A stretch of 33,134 nucleotides of DNA from Actinomycetes bacterium (lineage in GTDB: Bacteria; Actinomycetota; Acidimicrobiia; Acidimicrobiales; RAAP-2): positions 1 through 33,134 of the forward strand of contig JAJYWG010000033.1 of NCBI GenBank assembly GCA_021791615.1, read 5' to 3'. The notes beneath the pieces were generated by a model. The model was not told where the DNA came from. It made no database searches and was given only the letters and a program-made list of their open reading frames with translations. The translations under genes were made by a program, and so were the position numbers. This document shows positions 29,869 through 33,134 of this stretch, in pieces. Every line of letters starts with the position of its first letter. The stretch's first letter is position 1.

Positions 29869-31599
29869 TCAGGCAGCCCCAGGCTCCTCGGCCCCATTGC
29901 TCCGGACGGGGCGGCTATTGGGTCGACCGCGGCGGGCTTCTGCCCTGGCCACAGCCGTCACCGGGGCGACCGCTGCCCCAACCGCCAACTGCTCGGGTGA
30001 CAAGAGGGCCGCGAACGTGCCCTCCTGAGGAGTAGCGGCCGACCTCGACTGCTGGTGGTCCTCGCACTGCTGTCGGTCGAAGTTGTAGCCGCAGAGGTCG
30101 AAGGCTCCGAGCAGGATGGATTTGGGGGTCCCGAGGACCCGCATGTGCTTCTTGTCCATCCGGATGAAATTGGACTTCATCATCGAATTGGCGTTCTCGG
30201 CCTGGTTCTGTCGCCCGATGGACATGCGCCACGCAGTGGTGCCAGGAGGGGGGTTCATGTGGAAGCGCAGGTCCTGGGCGGAGGCTCGGAGGAGGCCGTC
30301 ACAGCAGGTGGTGCGAGTGCTGGCGACATCGACCAGCTCCGCGGAGGCACCGTTGCGCATCGAGCGGGGGAACTGGCGAGACTTGAGCAGACCGGCACAG
30401 AAGGGGCACTTCCACCAGGTAGTCCCGTTGGAATCACGGCTCACCAGGACGTAACGCCAGCGGGCCAGAGCGTTGAACGGGGCTTCGAACCGCAGCATCG
30501 TCGCCTTGTCGGCTCCACGAGGAGCGAAGGGGAGGTTGAATCCTTCGGCAATTGGGGCGTCCTCGTGGTACAGGGAGTTGTTGAAGATGATGGCACTCCC
30601 GGAGAACGGTCGGATGCCCTGCTGGTAGGGGTGGAGCTTGCTCTCGATGGAGAAATTGGCGTTCACCAGCGGGTAGTAGAACGTCTCCGGAGAGAGCTGG
30701 AAGTAACCCCGGTCGGTGGTCAAGTCGCAGATGCCTGCTTCGCCAGCCACCCACAAGAGGCGGTCCCGGACGGCGTCGGCGCGGTGGGTGCCCATCGGCG
30801 TGACGGTGAATCCGATGACGTAGGGCTGGGTGATGTTGCGGAAGGCGATTCGGCTGACGTCCCCCGACCACACCACGTCCTTGATGGCGGTGATGTAGTG
30901 GAACTCGAAGCCCGTACGCAAGCGGGAGGGTTCCGCATTGGTGGCGCTGATTCTCCCTCCCCGAGCGTCCTCATCGAGCGTGAGTTGTCGTCGGCCATTC
31001 GCGTCGATGGCGTAGACGGTCGGCTGGCGGCTCGCTCTTGGCAGGCCCTCGTCATTCTCGGCCAGCGCCCTCATCTGAGCCTCGTCGGCGTCGAGGTCTT
31101 CGATTGCCAAGACTGGACCGTTGTGGAGGATGGCCCACGTCTCTTTCGACGTGCCGTCGAGCGCTGCCGAATGACTCCGAAGCCGTCCGGCACACGACGA
31201 TAGCGTGAGGAGGTTTCCGAACTGCTCGAAATCGAGACCCGGGACCACCTCTCGGGCCAGGGCTGCGTAGAGGCGGCACCAGCGCCGCCAAATCCGGTCG
31301 TAGGCGGAGGTCGAAGTCAGGTTGCCAATACCAAGCATTCTCCGCTGCGATTCACTCAGACCCACGGCCGTCTGTGCAAACTGCTTGACGTGGGAGACGT
31401 GGTAGTCGCGGGTGCTGTTGATGATGCAGATGTCGAGGAACGAGGACAAGGTGACGGTCGAGTTCCTCCCTGCACCTTCGTCGACCCAGGGGGACAAGAG
31501 TTCGACGACGCCTGACCTCTCGACGACATCAACAGCCCACTCGACGGCCGCGTCAGGAGGACTCCACGGCACGCGCAGGCGCTTTCCCATGTTGTTCAT
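29869..31599 (-). CDS. DDE-transposase-like protein
   Basis: 576 aa. Candidate catalytic residues are Asp148 (SAALDGTSKETWA), Asp296 (CDLTTDRGYFQLSPETFYYP) and Glu468 (GRQNQAENANSMMKSNFIRM), in the order and context of RNase H-fold DDE transposases. A zinc-ribbon-like insert lies between D2 and E: Cys398-x2-Cys401 (KCPFCAG) and Cys432-Cys433. The N-terminal 100 residues (helical, with STRDYHVSHVKQFAQTAVGL) may hold the DNA-binding domain. The C-terminus is Ala/Arg-rich. I cannot assign it to a known IS family. The start ATG overlaps the stop of the recombinase-like gene, so the two are coupled. Confidence 0.65.
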   Translation of the reverse strand: MNNMGKRLRVPWSPPDAAVEWAVDVVERSGVVELLSPWVDEGAGRNSTVTLSSFLDICIINSTRDYHVSHVKQFAQTAVGLSESQRRMLGIGNLTSTSAYDRIWRRWCRLYAALAREVVPGLDFEQFGNLLTLSSCAGRLRSHSAALDGTSKETWAILHNGPVLAIEDLDADEAQMRALAENDEGLPRASRQPTVYAIDANGRRQLTLDEDARGGRISATNAEPSRLRTGFEFHYITAIKDVVWSGDVSRIAFRNITQPYVIGFTVTPMGTHRADAVRDRLLWVAGEAGICDLTTDRGYFQLSPETFYYPLVNANFSIESKLHPYQQGIRPFSGSAIIFNNSLYHEDAPIAEGFNLPFAPRGADKATMLRFEAPFNALARWRYVLVSRDSNGTTWWKCPFCAGLLKSRQFPRSMRNGASAELVDVASTRTTCCDGLLRASAQDLRFHMNPPPGTTAWRMSIGRQNQAENANSMMKSNFIRMDKKHMRVLGTPKSILLGAFDLCGYNFDRQQCEDHQQSRSAATPQEGTFAALLSPEQLAVGAAVAPVTAVARAEARRGRPNSRPVRSNGAEEPGAA

Positions 31600-32570
31600 C
31601 GGGGAACACCCCGCAGAAGTTGGCGGCCCTCCTGCGGGCTGCGCGGTTTCACGAAACGGACGAGGTCAGAGACCGTCCGGTGAGTGAGGACACCCGCCGC
31701 CTCGTACAGTTCCGGCAAGGGCGTGGCAATGGTCAGGTGGTGGACAATCCACGTCGAGCGGAATCGCTTGATGGAGAATTCCGGGCTGCCAGGTGGTATC
31801 TCCATTTGCTTGGCGCGCTCAGACGCCTTGCGACGGTTGCCCCTACGGCCCCCGATGATGAACTCGTCCTCGGCAGTGTCGCGGAGGTCTCGTATCTCGT
31901 CCTCCCATTCCAAGAGCACGGGGATGACGCGGGGAACTGGGTAGCCAACTCGAACGAGGACTCCATCGTCATCGTCGTAAACGTCGTTGGGGGCCACTTT
32001 GTGGGCCCACCGGCCGTCGAGACCGGCACCGAGCCCGAAGGCAAGCATCGTCCGGCCAGCTCGACGTCGCTGGGGGGTCGTCTGCTCCTTGTGAATCTTC
32101 TTGAGCGCCGGGAGCTGCTCCAATTCGTAGGGGGGCGGCACAGCGACGTAGGGGTACTGGCGGGGACGCTTCTCCCACGGAGCGCTGACGGTGACTGCCT
32201 TGCCAATACCTCGCAGCGCTGACCGGGCAGTCTTGGCCGTCCTCGGGTCGAGGACGTGCTCGCAGTAGTACTCGACTCGTTGGGGGTCGAATATCTGCTC
32301 GATGTCCAACGTGGTGTAGCGCAGGTAGCACCAGGCTACGAAGGCGGTGGTGTAGGTCAAAGACCTTTTCCCGTACGCAGACTTCGGGAACTCGGCCTTG
32401 GAGGCAATCCAGAACACCAAGGAGCCGATGACGTCCCAAACCTCAGGGGGACAAGTGTTCGCCTGTGGCTTGTAGCGGAGATAGTCGTCGGGCAGCTCAA
32501 CCATGGGCCCCGGCTCCACCCACTGCGGCCCAAGAGAGCCCAGCCATCCCGGCGGACCCCATGGGGTCAT
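31596..32570 (-). CDS. tyrosine-recombinase-like protein without the catalytic Tyr
   Basis: 324 aa if begun at ATG 32570; ATG 32504 (MVELPDDYLRYKP) is an alternative. Residues about 45-125 look like a SAM-like core-binding domain (AFVAWCYLRYTTLDIEQIFD). About 170-310 resembles an integrase catalytic domain: LAFGLGAGLDGRWAHKV (Arg187 as the first Arg), FRSTWIVHHLTIATPLPELY (Arg271 as the second), and GVLTHRTVSDLVRFV in the place of the LGH...Y box. No Tyr occurs after residue 289, so the nucleophile is missing. It may bind DNA as an accessory or regulator of the transposase. The assignment rests on motif order only. Confidence 0.55.
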   Translation of the reverse strand: MTPWGPPGWLGSLGPQWVEPGPMVELPDDYLRYKPQANTCPPEVWDVIGSLVFWIASKAEFPKSAYGKRSLTYTTAFVAWCYLRYTTLDIEQIFDPQRVEYYCEHVLDPRTAKTARSALRGIGKAVTVSAPWEKRPRQYPYVAVPPPYELEQLPALKKIHKEQTTPQRRRAGRTMLAFGLGAGLDGRWAHKVAPNDVYDDDDGVLVRVGYPVPRVIPVLLEWEDEIRDLRDTAEDEFIIGGRRGNRRKASERAKQMEIPPGSPEFSIKRFRSTWIVHHLTIATPLPELYEAAGVLTHRTVSDLVRFVKPRSPQEGRQLLRGVPR

Positions 32571-32896
32571 CGCTCCGGTCCTCGACCGATTGATGCCTGT
32601 TTCGCATCGGTTGGAGCCGCGTGCTGGCGAGAGCCGCCGTGTATGGCAGGCATGCTTTGGCCGTCATGGCCATCGTCGGAGCCGTTGAAGAGTTCGAGAT
32701 CACGCCACCAGTGTGCAATTCGACCGACACAACTGTGATGTACGAATTGGCCCCGATCAGCGATACGGAAATCACCCGCATTTGTCGTACGACACGATAA
32801 GGAGAGGTTCCGTAACCGCTTGGCTGCAGCAGGGTCGTGCCAGGTCGAAGACATGGGATGCCAGCACTCACCTCGACGAGCTCGTAGCCTCCTGCC
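32571..32896. other. divergent intergenic region with inverted repeats
   Basis: No gene is supported. It holds a 12 bp perfect palindrome TGTCGTACGACA (32783-32794) and an inverted pair CAATTCG (32716-32722) / CGAATTG (32743-32749). It separates the minus-strand recombinase-like gene from the plus-strand ORF at 32897, so it should contain both promoters and possibly the regulator or recombinase binding sites. Confidence 0.5.
32783..32794. promoter_or_regulatory. perfect 12 bp palindrome, possible operator
   Basis: TGTCGTACGACA in the divergent region between the mobile-element genes and the ORF at the right edge. The symmetric half-sites would suit a dimeric repressor. Confidence 0.35.
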
Positions 32897-33134
32897 ATGC
32901 GACCGAGGGATATGCTCAAACAGCCGAGCCGCTTTGGGCACGATGGAGTGAGTGCCGCCGACTGGATATTCAAGGAAAATTACGCGCTGGTGCTCGCCGC
33001 ACTGTTCCAGCACGAGTTCGCACGAGGGCTCAGGGCCTACTTCCGAGCTGGGTCCATGCCTCTCACGCGCTGGTGCAGTTACCACCAGGTGGACTACGAG
33101 CACTGGCTCAACATCCGACGTGGAGTCGTCCGAC
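32897..33134 (+). CDS. hypothetical protein, HTH-like, cut by the window edge
   Basis: Open from ATG 32897 (or ATG 32912, with GAGGG just upstream) to the end, 79 codons without stop. An in-frame TAG at 32885-32887 limits the start. The sequence (DWIFKENYALVLAALFQHEF, then AYFRAGSMPLTRWCSYHQVD and YEHWLNIRRGVVR) resembles the N-terminal helix-turn-helix of transposase accessory proteins, where the motif 'SGLSLxxFCxxHGxxYxxW' is common. Tentative. It might belong to the same or a neighbouring mobile element. Confidence 0.5.
   Translation, partial: MRPRDMLKQPSRFGHDGVSAADWIFKENYALVLAALFQHEFARGLRAYFRAGSMPLTRWCSYHQVDYEHWLNIRRGVVR

Larger units (their letters stand above)
29869..32570 (-). mobile_element. 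candidate two-gene mobile element next to tRNA-Glu
   Basis: It holds a tyrosine-recombinase-like gene and an overlapping DDE-transposase-like gene in one operon (ATGA overlap at 31596-31599). Both run toward tRNA-Glu. It lies beside a 12 bp direct-repeat cluster, and a further partial ORF of HTH/transposase character lies beyond. The exact ends, terminal repeats and target duplication are not established. Confidence 0.55.

Noticed and set aside
29679..30035. Plus-strand ORF starting in the 12 bp repeats
   Set aside because: The start lies inside repeat DNA and the end overlaps the transposase-like gene antisense. There is no domain; kept only as a possible remnant.
32978..32986. AATTACGCG, the reverse complement of part of the 12 bp repeats at 29670-29728, as a terminal inverted repeat
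   Set aside because: Only 9 bases match, it lies inside an open reading frame, and chance occurrence is plausible.
32567..33103. Minus-strand ORF of 178 codons at the right edge
   Set aside because: Composition is Arg/His/Ser-rich without domains, and it is opposite a more protein-like plus-strand ORF.

Overview
The window is about 33 kb of very GC-rich DNA. It has many GTG starts, stop/start overlaps of the ATGA type, TAGxxT-like -10 boxes directly in front of GTG starts, DUF35/thiolase lipid genes and an actinobacterial 3Fe-4S-type ferredoxin. This fits a chromosomal segment of an actinobacterium. An Acidimicrobiia-like lineage is my inference; no marker in the window proves it.

Layout. 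(1) 1-250, minus: the start of an IS607-type serine recombinase gene that runs off the left edge. (2) 251-2090: repeat-rich spacer, a c-di-GMP phosphodiesterase-like EAL gene, and a 5 x 16 bp tandem repeat. (3) 2091-5007: a three-gene proton-translocating transhydrogenase operon (pntAA-pntAB-pntB), followed by a convergent membrane PIN-TRAM gene with a degraded nuclease site. (4) 6442-9594: a membrane-anchored GH18-like glycosidase with a Ser/Gly/Thr tail. (5) 9858-17586: six overlapping genes for a complex I/hydrogenase-4-like membrane machine (HyfC, E, F, G, NuoB/HyfI, HyfB). Its catalytic subunit lacks all four NiFe-ligand cysteines. Its NuoB-like subunit lacks all four proximal-cluster cysteines but keeps one ferredoxin-type [4Fe-4S] motif. 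It is an energy-converting-hydrogenase-related (Ehr-like) complex rather than a hydrogenase. (6) 17649-20608: aldo/keto reductase, SRPBCC protein and an ABC1/UbiB-type kinase. (7) 20842-24345: two DUF35 proteins, two thiolase-fold proteins without a nucleophilic Cys, and a ferredoxin, preceded by a near-match to the KstR operator. This suggests a steroid or lipid side-chain degradation module. (8) 24356-29662: gltX, a DUF218 protein, tRNA-Gln(CTG), and tRNA-Glu(CTC). Between the two tRNAs lies a graveyard: a vapBC pair with a broken vapC, a frameshifted methyltransferase and an internally deleted methyltransferase. (9) 29670-33134: 12 bp repeats just after tRNA-Glu, then a two-gene element (a tyrosine-recombinase-like protein without the Tyr, overlapping a DDE-transposase-like protein), and a partial HTH-like ORF at the right edge.

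A theme across the window is short tandem repeats. In genes the units are multiples of 3 (12, 15, 18, 24 bp) and encode low-complexity linkers. Between genes, or across a stop codon, the units include 11, 16, 17 and 38 bp. The functional core is energy conversion (transhydrogenase plus Ehr-like pump) and lipid catabolism, flanked by mobile DNA at both edges. The two best candidates for something little described are the cofactor-stripped Ehr-like complex and the recombinase/transposase gene pair.
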